The notes under the pieces were generated by a model. It was not told where the DNA came from. It saw only the letters and a list, made by a program, of their open reading frames with translations, and did no database searches. Both the position numbers and the translations under genes were made by a program. From Stutzerimonas stutzeri (GTDB lineage Bacteria > Pseudomonadota > Gammaproteobacteria > Pseudomonadales > Pseudomonadaceae): a stretch of 64,000 nucleotides of DNA. Shown here in pieces: positions 34,413 through 42,316 of the stretch. The stretch covers positions 4,631-68,630 of the forward strand of contig DGLA01000007.1 of assembly GCA_002387205.1 (NCBI GenBank), read 5' to 3'. The stretch's first letter is position 1. Every line of letters starts with the position of its first letter.

Positions 34413-36068
34413 TTACATATTGGGGTAGTTGGGTCCACCTGTGCCCTCTGGCGCCACCCAAACAATGTTCTGGGATGGATCCTTGATATCGCAGGTCTTG
34501 CAGTGAACACAGTTCTGCGCATTGATCTGGAAGCGCTTGCTACCGTCATCGTTGTCAACCACTTCATAGACGCCGGCCGGGCAGTATCGCTGCGCAGGTT
34601 CGTCATACATGGGCAGGTTCTTCTGGATCGGAATGCTCGGATCGATCAGCTTGAGGTGAACGGGCTGTTCTTCTTCATGGTTGGTGTTGGATAGGAATAC
34701 CGAGCTCAGCTTGTCGAAGCTGAGTTTGCCGTCAGGCTTGGGGTAGTCGATCTTTTTCGATTCTGCTGCAGTCTTCAGGCACGCATAGTCTGGCTTGGTG
34801 TCATGCAATGTGAACGGGATCTTGCCGCCAAAAATGTTCTGGTCGATGAAATTGAACGCTCCGCCCTTGACCGCTCCCCATTTGTGTATGGCTGCTCCGA
34901 AGTTGCGGCTTGCATACAGCTCTTTGTAAAGCCAGCTGGCTTTGAAGCCTTCCTCGTAGGCAGTGAGTTCATCGCCACCTTCGCGGCCTGCAAACAGCGC
35001 ATCGGCGACCGCTTCGGCGGCCAGCATGCCGGACTTCATGGCCGTGTGGCTGCCTTTGATCTTGGCAAAGTTCAAGGTGCCGGCGTCACAGCCAATCAGC
35101 GCACCGCCGCTGAAAACCATCTTTGGCAGGCAGTTGATGCCTCCTTTGGCGATCGCGCGTGCGCCGTAGGAAACCCGCTTGCCGCCCTCGAGGTACTGTT
35201 TGACGACGGGGTGGTGCTTGTAGCGCTGGAACTCATCGAAGGGGGAGAGGAAGGGGTTGCTGTAGGACAGATCGATGATCAGTCCGACCACTACCTGATT
35301 GTTCTCGATGTGATAGAGGAACGAGCCCCCGGTATTCTCGTCATCCAGCGGCCAACCGGCGGTGTGCACCACCAGGCCTGCTTCGTGCTTTGCCGGGTCG
35401 ATGTCCCACAGCTCCTTGATACCGATGCCGTAGTGCTGTGGATCGACGTTTGCGTTGAGCTGGAAGCGGTTGATCAGCTGCTTGCCGATGTGGCCACGGC
35501 ACCCTTCGGCGAATAGCGTGTATTTGGCACGCAGCTCCATGCCGGGGGTATACATGCCTTCCTTCGGGTTGCCCTCGCGGTCCACGCCTAGATCGCCGGT
35601 AACGATGCCGCGAACGACGCCCTGTTCGTCGATCAGCGCCTCCTGAGCAGCGAAGCCCGGGTAGATTTCCACCCCAAGATTCTCGGCCTGCTGTGCCAGC
35701 CAGCGGCAGAAGTTACCCAGGGAGATGATGTAGTTGCCCTCGTTATGCATGGTTTTCGGAACCAGTGCATTAGGCAGCTTGCGCGCCGCTTCGGCATTCT
35801 TGAGTAGGTAGATATCGTCGCGCTTGACCGGTGTGTTGAGCGGCGCTCCGAGCTCTTTCCAGTTTGGAAACAATTCGTCCAGGGCGCGCGGCTCGAACAC
35901 GGCTCCAGACAGGATATGGGCGCCTACTTCGGAACCCTTCTCGACGACGCAGACGCTGAGCTCCTTGCCAGCGTCATTGGCTCTCTGCTTAAGCCGGCAG
36001 GCAGCTGACAGGCCCGCGGGGCCGGCGCCGACGATGACTACGTCGAATTCCATGTATTCGCGTTCCAT
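34413..36068 (-). CDS. Electron transfer flavoprotein-ubiquinone oxidoreductase
   Basis: 551 residues, start MEREYMEFDVV preceded by AGGAG. The N-terminal FAD motif VGAGPAGLSAACRL is near residue 13. The C-terminal ferredoxin-like domain (about 495-551) binds one 4Fe-4S cluster through YCPAGVYE and NCVHCKTCDIKDP. The enzyme passes electrons from reduced ETF, filled by acyl-CoA and other dehydrogenases, to ubiquinone at the inner membrane. It is divergent from etfBA, its electron donor. A sigma-70 promoter with a candidate PsrA box drives it. Confidence 0.96.
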   Translation of the reverse strand: MEREYMEFDVVIVGAGPAGLSAACRLKQRANDAGKELSVCVVEKGSEVGAHILSGAVFEPRALDELFPNWKELGAPLNTPVKRDDIYLLKNAEAARKLPNALVPKTMHNEGNYIISLGNFCRWLAQQAENLGVEIYPGFAAQEALIDEQGVVRGIVTGDLGVDREGNPKEGMYTPGMELRAKYTLFAEGCRGHIGKQLINRFQLNANVDPQHYGIGIKELWDIDPAKHEAGLVVHTAGWPLDDENTGGSFLYHIENNQVVVGLIIDLSYSNPFLSPFDEFQRYKHHPVVKQYLEGGKRVSYGARAIAKGGINCLPKMVFSGGALIGCDAGTLNFAKIKGSHTAMKSGMLAAEAVADALFAGREGGDELTAYEEGFKASWLYKELYASRNFGAAIHKWGAVKGGAFNFIDQNIFGGKIPFTLHDTKPDYACLKTAAESKKIDYPKPDGKLSFDKLSSVFLSNTNHEEEQPVHLKLIDPSIPIQKNLPMYDEPAQRYCPAGVYEVVDNDDGSKRFQINAQNCVHCKTCDIKDPSQNIVWVAPEGTGGPNYPNM

Positions 36069-36149
36069 TGGCTATCTCCTACTCAGGGCTTGATTATTTT
36101 ATAGATAGTGGAGGGCTGGATCGTTTCCCTGACCAAGCCGAGCTGCCGC

Positions 36150-36178
36150 ATTATATATAGACGCCAGGACGGGTCCAA
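36150..36178 (-). promoter_or_regulatory. Sigma-70 promoter for the ETF-QO gene
   Basis: On the minus strand TTGGAC (36173-36178) and TATAAT (36150-36155) are 17 bp apart. The -10 is perfect. The candidate PsrA box abuts the -35 two bases upstream. Confidence 0.7.
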
Positions 36179-36179
36179 T

Positions 36180-36194
36180 ACAAACGTTTGTTTG
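36180..36194. promoter_or_regulatory. Candidate PsrA operator between the divergent etf promoters
   Basis: CAAAC, four bases, then GTTTG (36181-36194) fits the published PsrA recognition pattern (C/G)AAAC-N2-4-GTTT(G/C). The same bases also hold the perfect palindrome ACAAACGTTTGT (36180-36191). It overlaps the -35 of etfB and abuts the -35 of the ETF-QO gene, so one bound repressor could shut both. PsrA is the long-chain fatty acid-responsive TetR regulator of beta-oxidation genes in Pseudomonas. Confidence 0.65.
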
Positions 36195-36218
36195 AATTTC
36201 CGGCGAGCCTGTTAGAAT
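36192..36218 (+). promoter_or_regulatory. Candidate promoter for etfBA
   Basis: TTGAAT (36192-36197) and TAGAAT (36213-36218) with a short 15-bp spacer. The transcript would carry a leader of about 175 nt before etfB (36219-36400), in which I see no gene. The short spacer suggests a need for activation or that the true -35 differs. Confidence 0.5.
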
Positions 36219-36400
36219 CGCGAAACTGCGGGCTTATGACGGGGTATATGCGTTGTTGACCCCAGCCGTTGCCAGCAGTCAAGATAAAGGCAGTTTTGCG
36301 CTCGCCGATTAGATCCTGGAACTAGATCGCTATCCGGATCTCGAGCATGTCTCGCATCGCCTCGGCGAAATTCTATTCACCGGAGAGTAACGAGGAATCC

Positions 36401-37150
36401 ATGAAGATTCTTGTAGCTGTCAAACGAGTGGTCGATTACAACGTCAAGGTTCGCGTGAAGGCGGACAACTCCGGCGTCGACCTCGCCAACGTCAAGATGT
36501 CGATGAACCCCTTCTGCGAGATAGCCGTGGAAGAAGCCGTGCGGCTCAAAGAGAAGGGCGTTGCGAGCGAGATCGTTGTGGTCTCCATTGGCCCGACCGC
36601 AGCTCAGGAGCAGCTTCGCACCGCGCTTGCATTGGGTGCGGACCGCGCCGTACTGGTCGAGTCTGCCGACGAGCTGAACTCTCTGGCCGTTGCCAAGCTG
36701 CTCAAGGCAGTAGTGGACAAAGAGCAACCGCAGCTGGTGATCCTTGGCAAGCAGGCCATCGACAGCGACAACAACCAGACGGGCCAGATGCTGGGTGCGC
36801 TGACCGGTTATGCCCAGGGTACTTTCGCGTCGAAGGTTGAAGTGGAAGGCGACAAGGTCAAGGTCGAGCGCGAGATCGATGGTGGCTCGCAGACCGTTTC
36901 GCTGAGCCTGCCGGCGATAGTCACCACCGACCTGCGCCTGAACGAGCCGCGCTACGCGTCACTGCCGAACATCATGAAGGCCAAGAAAAAGCCACTCGAA
37001 GTGCTGACCCCGGACGCCCTAGGCGTGTCCACGACGTCCACCGTGACCACTCTCAAGGTCGAGGCACCTGCCGCACGCAGCGCAGGGATCAAGGTCAAGT
37101 CCGTTGCTGAACTGGTCGAGAAACTGAAGAACGAGGCGAAGGTAATCTAA
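36401..37150 (+). CDS. etfB: Electron transfer flavoprotein beta subunit
   Basis: 249 residues from the ATG at 36401, preceded by GAGGAA. The start MKILVAVKRVVDYNVKVR and the segments SMNPFCEIAVEEAVRLKE and GKQAIDSDNNQTGQM are diagnostic. It binds AMP and docks the dehydrogenase partner. It forms the heterodimeric ETF with EtfA, encoded immediately downstream with no gap. Confidence 0.97.
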   Translation: MKILVAVKRVVDYNVKVRVKADNSGVDLANVKMSMNPFCEIAVEEAVRLKEKGVASEIVVVSIGPTAAQEQLRTALALGADRAVLVESADELNSLAVAKLLKAVVDKEQPQLVILGKQAIDSDNNQTGQMLGALTGYAQGTFASKVEVEGDKVKVEREIDGGSQTVSLSLPAIVTTDLRLNEPRYASLPNIMKAKKKPLEVLTPDALGVSTTSTVTTLKVEAPAARSAGIKVKSVAELVEKLKNEAKVI

Positions 37151-38080
37151 ATGACTATCCTGGTTATCGCTGAACACAACAACGTCGTTCTGGCTGCTGC
37201 TACCTTGAACACTGTGGCTGCGGCTCGGGCCATCGGTGGCGACATCCATGTACTGGTAGCGGGCGCCGGTTGCGCTGCGATCGGCGAAGCGGCTGCCAAA
37301 ATCGAAGGCGTGTCCAAGGTGCTGATTGCCGATGACGCAGCCTATACGAACCAACTGCCGGAAAACGTCGCCCCGCTGATTGCAGGGCTGGCAAAGGAAT
37401 ACAGCCATGTGCTGGCCGCTGCCACGACCAACGGCAAGAATTTCATGCCCCGCGTTGCGGCTCAGCTCGATGTCGATCAGATTTCCGAAATCATCGCCGT
37501 CGAAAGCGCCGATACCTTCAAGCGGCCCATCTATGCCGGCAACGCCATCGCCACTGTGCAGTCCAGCGCACCGATCAAGGTCATTACCGTTCGTGCCACT
37601 GGCTTCGATCCGGTCAATGCTGAAGGCGGTTCTGCTGCGGTCGAGCAGGTCTCCGCTACTGGCGATGCGGGCATCTCTTCGTTTGTTGGAGAAGAACTGG
37701 CCAAGTCCGATCGTCCCGAACTGACAGCCGCAAAGATCGTCATCTCCGGCGGCCGTGGTATGCAGAACGGCGAGAACTTCAAGCACCTGTATTCGCTGGC
37801 CGACAAGCTCGGCGCGGCTGTCGGTGCCTCACGTGCAGCGGTCGACGCTGGCTTCGTTCCAAACGACATGCAGGTCGGCCAGACCGGCAAGATCGTTGCG
37901 CCGCAGCTTTATATTGCGGTCGGCATCTCCGGCGCCATTCAGCATCTGGCCGGGATGAAGGATTCCAAGGTGATCGTCGCGATCAACAAGGATGAGGAGG
38001 CGCCGATTTTTCAGGTAGCCGACTATGGTCTGGTGGGTGACCTGTTCCAGATCGTGCCGGAGCTCGAAGAGCTCGTTTGA
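37151..38080 (+). CDS. etfA: Electron transfer flavoprotein alpha subunit
   Basis: 309 residues, ATG directly after the etfB stop. The C-terminal FAD domain (about 190-309) has SGGRGM, GASRAAVDAGF, VGQTGKIVAPQLYIAVGISGAIQH and INKDEEAPIFQVADYGLVGD. It carries the FAD that shuttles electrons from acyl-CoA dehydrogenases to ETF-QO. A good terminator follows 20 bp downstream. Confidence 0.97.
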   Translation: MTILVIAEHNNVVLAAATLNTVAAARAIGGDIHVLVAGAGCAAIGEAAAKIEGVSKVLIADDAAYTNQLPENVAPLIAGLAKEYSHVLAAATTNGKNFMPRVAAQLDVDQISEIIAVESADTFKRPIYAGNAIATVQSSAPIKVITVRATGFDPVNAEGGSAAVEQVSATGDAGISSFVGEELAKSDRPELTAAKIVISGGRGMQNGENFKHLYSLADKLGAAVGASRAAVDAGFVPNDMQVGQTGKIVAPQLYIAVGISGAIQHLAGMKDSKVIVAINKDEEAPIFQVADYGLVGDLFQIVPELEELV

Positions 38081-38100
38081 TCGGAACCGCGCTCCAGATA

Positions 38101-38124
38101 AACCCGCTCTTGTAGCGGGTTTTT
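38101..38124 (+). terminator. Terminator downstream of etfA
   Basis: AACCCGCT and AGCGGGTT pair around CTTGT, followed by a T-run. It closes the etfBA operon and isolates the following envelope genes. Confidence 0.9.
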
Positions 38125-38211
38125 CATGGGCGTTCGGTTGGGTGGCGAGTGTTAATATCGCTGCCTGGCCAGTTTGCTGGTGGCTATCCGATTCGAATAA
38201 TGAGGTTTTTC

Positions 38212-39036
38212 ATGCGTCGTGGTGTTCCGCTGAAATACGCTTTGGCTGCATCGCTGCTGTTATTGCCCTTCGCTGCAAGCGCGGCGGTTGAGAAGTGTGA
38301 CCGGCTGATAGCAACTGGCGCCGATGACAATCCGCCTTTTCTCTGGCGGGACCCGCAAAATCCGGAGCGATTGATCGGTGCCAACGCCGATCTGCTGAAA
38401 CGGATCGCCGAATCGCTCGGACTCAAGCTGGAGTTGCTCCACACCGGGGATGCCAGCAAGGCGCTAGAAGAGGTCACGAGCGGGCGGGTAGATGTGCTGG
38501 CTGACGCGACCCTGAGTCCAAAGAAGCTGACCCAGCTGGACTTCATACATCCGTCTGTCACCGCGTTACAGACATATGCCTGGGTGCGTAACGACCCGGG
38601 ATTTCTCTATTCCAGTCGGCAGGATCTGGTCGGTCAGGCTGGCCGCTATGTGGCGAAAACCTCCTTTGGCAAAGAATTCGACGCTTACAAAAAGAACCTA
38701 GATTTGAGTGCAGCGCAAAGCCTGTCTGACGCGATGCAGCGCTTGTTGGCCGGGCAGGCTGATTACGTGTTGCATGAACGCTACAGTGCGGTGGCTCAAC
38801 TGGCGCGTCTGGACTTGCTTGACAAGGTGCAACGACTGGAACCGCCGGTGGTTAGCCAAGGTATGTATTTGGCCGTGTCGCATGACTCCGCCTGCAACGC
38901 GCCGTGGCTGCGTGGTCAGTTGGCCGTGAAGATGACGGAGCTACATGAGGCAGGGGTTCCCCAACAGCTGCTGACGGAGAATCTCGAGCGCTGGCAGCAA
39001 CAGCAATCAGCTAGCGTCAGACAAACACAACGGTAG
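38212..39036 (+). CDS. Orphan periplasmic solute-binding protein, family 3
   Basis: 274 residues from the ATG at 38212, chosen because TGAGG lies 6 nt upstream; an ATG at 38200 is the alternative. A signal peptide (MRRGVPLKYALAASLLLLPF, cleavage after ASA) is followed by the SBP_bac_3 fold: GADDNPPFLWRDP, GANADLLKRIAESLGL, VDVLADATLSPKK. No permease or ATPase gene is near, so it is not a standard ABC importer component. It is the first gene of an operon with two DUF4398-type lipoproteins. It may sense or present a ligand rather than feed a transporter. Confidence 0.85.
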   Translation: MRRGVPLKYALAASLLLLPFAASAAVEKCDRLIATGADDNPPFLWRDPQNPERLIGANADLLKRIAESLGLKLELLHTGDASKALEEVTSGRVDVLADATLSPKKLTQLDFIHPSVTALQTYAWVRNDPGFLYSSRQDLVGQAGRYVAKTSFGKEFDAYKKNLDLSAAQSLSDAMQRLLAGQADYVLHERYSAVAQLARLDLLDKVQRLEPPVVSQGMYLAVSHDSACNAPWLRGQLAVKMTELHEAGVPQQLLTENLERWQQQQSASVRQTQR

Positions 39037-39047
39037 GATTTTTGGAC

Positions 39048-39398
39048 TTGAGTAAGCATTTATCATCTCTTCTGGTGCTATTGGCACTGGCTGGCTGTGC
39101 GAGCGACCCGGCGCCAGATGTGCAGCTGAGGCTGACCGAACAGGCATTGGTTCAGGCTAGGGCGATTGGCGCTACGGAAGAATCGGCAGAACTGGTCCTG
39201 GCGGAGCAGAAGCTTGCTGTGGCCTCTGCAGCGATGAAGGACGGGCATTACCGCACGGCTCGTTTGCAGGCGGAGCAGGCGGAGCTGGATGCCCGTCTGG
39301 CCGAAGCCAAGGTATTGAACGACAAGAGCCGGCTGGAAATAGCTGAATTGACCCGGCGCATAGCGCGGCTCCGTGAACAGTTGGGAGATTGGCGGTGA
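39048..39398 (+). CDS. Small DUF4398-like lipoprotein
   Basis: 116 residues from a TTG at 39048, which has TAGGA at normal spacing; a TTG at 39042 lies too close to it. The signal peptide ends in LAGC (lipidated Cys17). The mature part is all helical with heptads (LRLTEQALVQARAIGAT, LAEQKLAVASAAMKDG, ARLQAEQAELDARLAEAK), matching the DUF4398 pattern. It is probably tethered to the outer membrane. It overlaps the OmpA-type gene as GTGA. Function unknown. Confidence 0.8.
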   Translation: MSKHLSSLLVLLALAGCASDPAPDVQLRLTEQALVQARAIGATEESAELVLAEQKLAVASAAMKDGHYRTARLQAEQAELDARLAEAKVLNDKSRLEIAELTRRIARLREQLGDWR

Positions 39399-40204
39399 AA
39401 CCCATCACGACCAGGCCCGCATTGCTGCTCGCAACGCTGATGCTGCTACAGGGGTGCGCTGCGCCGGAAATCAGGCAAGAGTTGGCTGACGCCCAGGCTG
39501 CATTTGACTCAATCAGTACTGACCCGAACATTCTTCGCGATGCGCCGAAGGACGTTGCCAGGGCGGCTGAATCGCTGGAGCGGGCCAGCCGGTTCGCCGG
39601 CTATCTTGGCAGTGCCGAGGATGTCAGTCATTACTCATACCTGAGCCACCGCTACAGTGACATTGCCCGCCAGCACAGCGAGCATATGCAGAACCAGCAG
39701 CGGATAACGCAGTTGGCCATGGAACAGGAGCGGCTTCGCCAGACACTGCAGGATGCCAAGCTGCTCGACCTGCACCAGCAGGACCGATGGCTGGAAGAGC
39801 AGATGATCAGCCTGGCTGCCGCCGAGACTGATCGCGGACTGGTCATGACGCTCGGCGATGTCCTGTTCAAGGCCGCCAGCGCCGAGCTCGGCTCGTCCGC
39901 CAACCGTACGCTGCTGAAACTAGCGCATTTCCTTCAGCTCAATCCCGAGCGCATCGTCCGCATCGAGGGGTATACCGACAGCCGGGGTGACGCTGCGGAA
40001 AACCTAGCCTTGTCCCGCGCTCGGGCGCAGGCGGTTGCCAGCTTTCTGGCGGATCTGGGCATAGCGGCAGCCCGTATGGAAGTGACTGGCTACGGCGAGC
40101 AGTATCCGCTCAGCGAAAATGCGTCGGCACGGGGGCGTGCTCAGAACCGGCGTGTCGAGATCCTTTTTTCCGATGAGCAAGGGCGACTTAGCGATCCGCG
40201 CTAG
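39395..40204 (+). CDS. OmpA-family lipoprotein with DUF4398-like N-terminal region
   Basis: 269 residues from a GTG at 39395 overlapping the previous stop; GGGAG precedes it. The lipobox is LQGC. Residues of about 25-140 are helical and resemble the small lipoprotein upstream. The C-terminal OmpA domain (about 150-260) has the peptidoglycan-binding pattern IEGYTDSRGDAAENLALSRA and QNRRVEI. It should link the outer membrane to the cell wall. With the solute-binding protein and the small lipoprotein it forms a three-gene envelope unit of unknown purpose. Confidence 0.88.
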   Translation: MKPITTRPALLLATLMLLQGCAAPEIRQELADAQAAFDSISTDPNILRDAPKDVARAAESLERASRFAGYLGSAEDVSHYSYLSHRYSDIARQHSEHMQNQQRITQLAMEQERLRQTLQDAKLLDLHQQDRWLEEQMISLAAAETDRGLVMTLGDVLFKAASAELGSSANRTLLKLAHFLQLNPERIVRIEGYTDSRGDAAENLALSRARAQAVASFLADLGIAAARMEVTGYGEQYPLSENASARGRAQNRRVEILFSDEQGRLSDPR

Positions 40205-40323
40205 GTTTTCAGGCTCCGCTTTGCTGCGACGTAACAGACTGTGTCGGCGAGTTAATCGAAAACTGTATCGCTCGTGACCGGTGGCGCTGTACTACTGTGG
40301 TCCAGTTGGCGGAGACGGACCAA

Positions 40324-41754
40324 ATGACCAATCTGTTGCTTTATCAACGCATCGCGCACCAGCTTGCCGAGGACATTCGGCGGGGTGTCTATCGGCCAGG
40401 CGAGCGGGTTCCTTCGGTGCGCAAGATGAGCATGCAGCTGAAGGTAAGCCATGCGACCGTCTTGCAGGCGTACGCCAATCTGGAAGACCAGGGGATGATT
40501 CGGGCACGTCCTCAATCCGGTTTCTATGTGCATCACACCCCGGCGTTGACCGCCCCTACGCCAGACATTGCCCAGGTTGAACGCCCCACGCTGGTGACCC
40601 GCAGCAGCATCATCAACCAGGTACTGAGCGAGTCACGACGTGAAGGCCTCGTGCCCTTGGGCGCAGCCGTGCCTCATGTCGATTACCTTCCCGTGCGTGC
40701 GCTGCATCAGCAACTGGCCAAGGTCACGCGGTTCCAGAGCCAACGGGCCTTCACCTACATGTTCAGTCCAGGTTATGAGCCTTTGAGGCGGCAGGTCGCG
40801 ATCCGTATGCGTGATGCGGGTGTCGTTGTAGGTTCGGACGAGGTTGTAATCACCCATGGCTGTGTCGATGCGCTGCAGATGTCACTGCGGGTCCTGACCA
40901 AGCCTGGAGATCTGATCGCGACAGAGTCGCCGAGCTACTACGGCTTGCTGCAGCTGGCAGACCTGTTGGGGTTGAAAGTGATCGAGATCCCCTGCGATCC
41001 GGACACCGGCTTGAGTCTCGAGGCGTTGCAGCTTGCGGCGACTCAGTGGCCGATCAAGGCGCTCGTGCTGACCGCGCGCCTGAGCAATCCGCTGGGCGGC
41101 AGCATGCCCGAGCTACGCCAGAAACAGCTGCTCAAACTGGCTGCGAACTTCGATATTCAGATCGTGGAAGACGATATCTACGGCGAATTGATGTTCGATG
41201 CTGGATCCATCAAGGCGCTTAAATCGAACGATCAAGAAGGCAGGGTGATCTACTGTTCCAGCTTCTCCAAGACGATATCACCCGGCGTGCGGATTGGCTG
41301 GATCATTCCGGGGCGCTACCGGGAAGAGATCCAGCGTTTGCAAACCTTCAGCACGCACTCGGCTTGCAGCGTCACCCAGATGGGGGTCGCCGCCTACCTG
41401 GAGAATGGCGGCTATGACCGGCACCTGCGCAATATTCGTCAGGAATATCGCAGGAATCTCAGTCTGTTTCAGTTGGCGGTTCAGCGGTATTTCCCGGAAG
41501 GTACCCAGATGACGCGCCCTACAGGCGGATTTATTCTCTGGATCAGCCTGCCGGCGCGTATCAATACTCAGGAGTTGCACCTACAGGCTCTGGAGCAGGG
41601 CATCAGTATCGCGCCGGGCCTGATCTTCAGTAATACCGAGCAGTTCAACCACTGTGTTCGGCTCAATTGTGGCCTGCCGTGGACACCCGAGGCGGAGCGG
41701 GCGTTGAAGACCCTGGGACGGCTCGCCGGAGAGATTTGCCGACATTCGAACTAA
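40324..41754 (+). CDS. MocR-type regulator: GntR HTH fused to aminotransferase-like domain
   Basis: 476 residues from the ATG at 40324. A winged helix of GntR type (about 5-75; RPGERVPSVRKMSMQLKVSH) is joined by a linker to a fold-type I aminotransferase-like domain (about 110-470). The PLP Lys lies in CSSFSKTISPGVRIGW. MocR proteins sense PLP or an amino-PLP adduct and control transcription. No PLP, taurine or GABA gene is nearby, so the target is not obvious; upstream half-sites of CTGTA type could be its own operator. Confidence 0.9.
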   Translation: MTNLLLYQRIAHQLAEDIRRGVYRPGERVPSVRKMSMQLKVSHATVLQAYANLEDQGMIRARPQSGFYVHHTPALTAPTPDIAQVERPTLVTRSSIINQVLSESRREGLVPLGAAVPHVDYLPVRALHQQLAKVTRFQSQRAFTYMFSPGYEPLRRQVAIRMRDAGVVVGSDEVVITHGCVDALQMSLRVLTKPGDLIATESPSYYGLLQLADLLGLKVIEIPCDPDTGLSLEALQLAATQWPIKALVLTARLSNPLGGSMPELRQKQLLKLAANFDIQIVEDDIYGELMFDAGSIKALKSNDQEGRVIYCSSFSKTISPGVRIGWIIPGRYREEIQRLQTFSTHSACSVTQMGVAAYLENGGYDRHLRNIRQEYRRNLSLFQLAVQRYFPEGTQMTRPTGGFILWISLPARINTQELHLQALEQGISIAPGLIFSNTEQFNHCVRLNCGLPWTPEAERALKTLGRLAGEICRHSN

Positions 41755-41781
41755 TCGAAAATACGAAAGCGGGGGCGAGAG

Positions 41782-42300
41782 ATGAAATGGCTGATATTGC
41801 TGGCGCTACCCCTCATGAGCGCCTGTGACGGTGACAAGACGCCAGACCAGCCGATGCCTCCGGTGCAGCCCAAGGTTGCCTCTCCGGCGTCTGACGTCGC
41901 CACACCGGTGCTGAACGAGCCCGAGCGACCGGTGGAAATGTCTGGCAGGGATGTTGAGGTCGATGTCGGGCCGGTAGCGGAAGGGGATTCCGAAAAATTG
42001 CCGTCGGAGAGGGTGGTGCCGCCGCCCGCAAGGCCCAAGACGGTTGCCACCTCCGCGCCACGGAAGAAGGTTGAACAGGTGGCGCTGCCGGAGCCGGAAC
42101 TCGACCTGAGCCTTCCGGAGGATTGGTCCGAAGCCCTGGAGCCGGACAAAGAGCCACCTTCGATGACCTTGTTGCCACCGCTCTTCGAGTCCAGCAGCGA
42201 TTCCCGCTCGTTGCAAATGAGCGGTGAGCTGCTGCCTGGGGCTGCGCAAGACGAAACCATCATTGATGGAGCCCAGATCAACTTCGAGATAAAGCGCTGA
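41782..42300 (+). CDS. Proline- and acid-rich predicted lipoprotein
   Basis: 172 residues. The signal peptide MKWLILLALPLMSAC ends in a lipobox with lipidated Cys15, followed by DGD, where the Asp at +2 could mean inner-membrane retention. The mature part is disordered, rich in Pro, Glu, Val and Ser, without a recognisable domain. The end SGELLPGAAQDETIIDGAQINFEIKR looks folded. It follows the MocR gene by 27 bp and may be cotranscribed with it. Function unknown. Confidence 0.75.
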   Translation: MKWLILLALPLMSACDGDKTPDQPMPPVQPKVASPASDVATPVLNEPERPVEMSGRDVEVDVGPVAEGDSEKLPSERVVPPPARPKTVATSAPRKKVEQVALPEPELDLSLPEDWSEALEPDKEPPSMTLLPPLFESSSDSRSLQMSGELLPGAAQDETIIDGAQINFEIKR

Positions 42301-42316
42301 GCCCCGAGCCTAGGGG

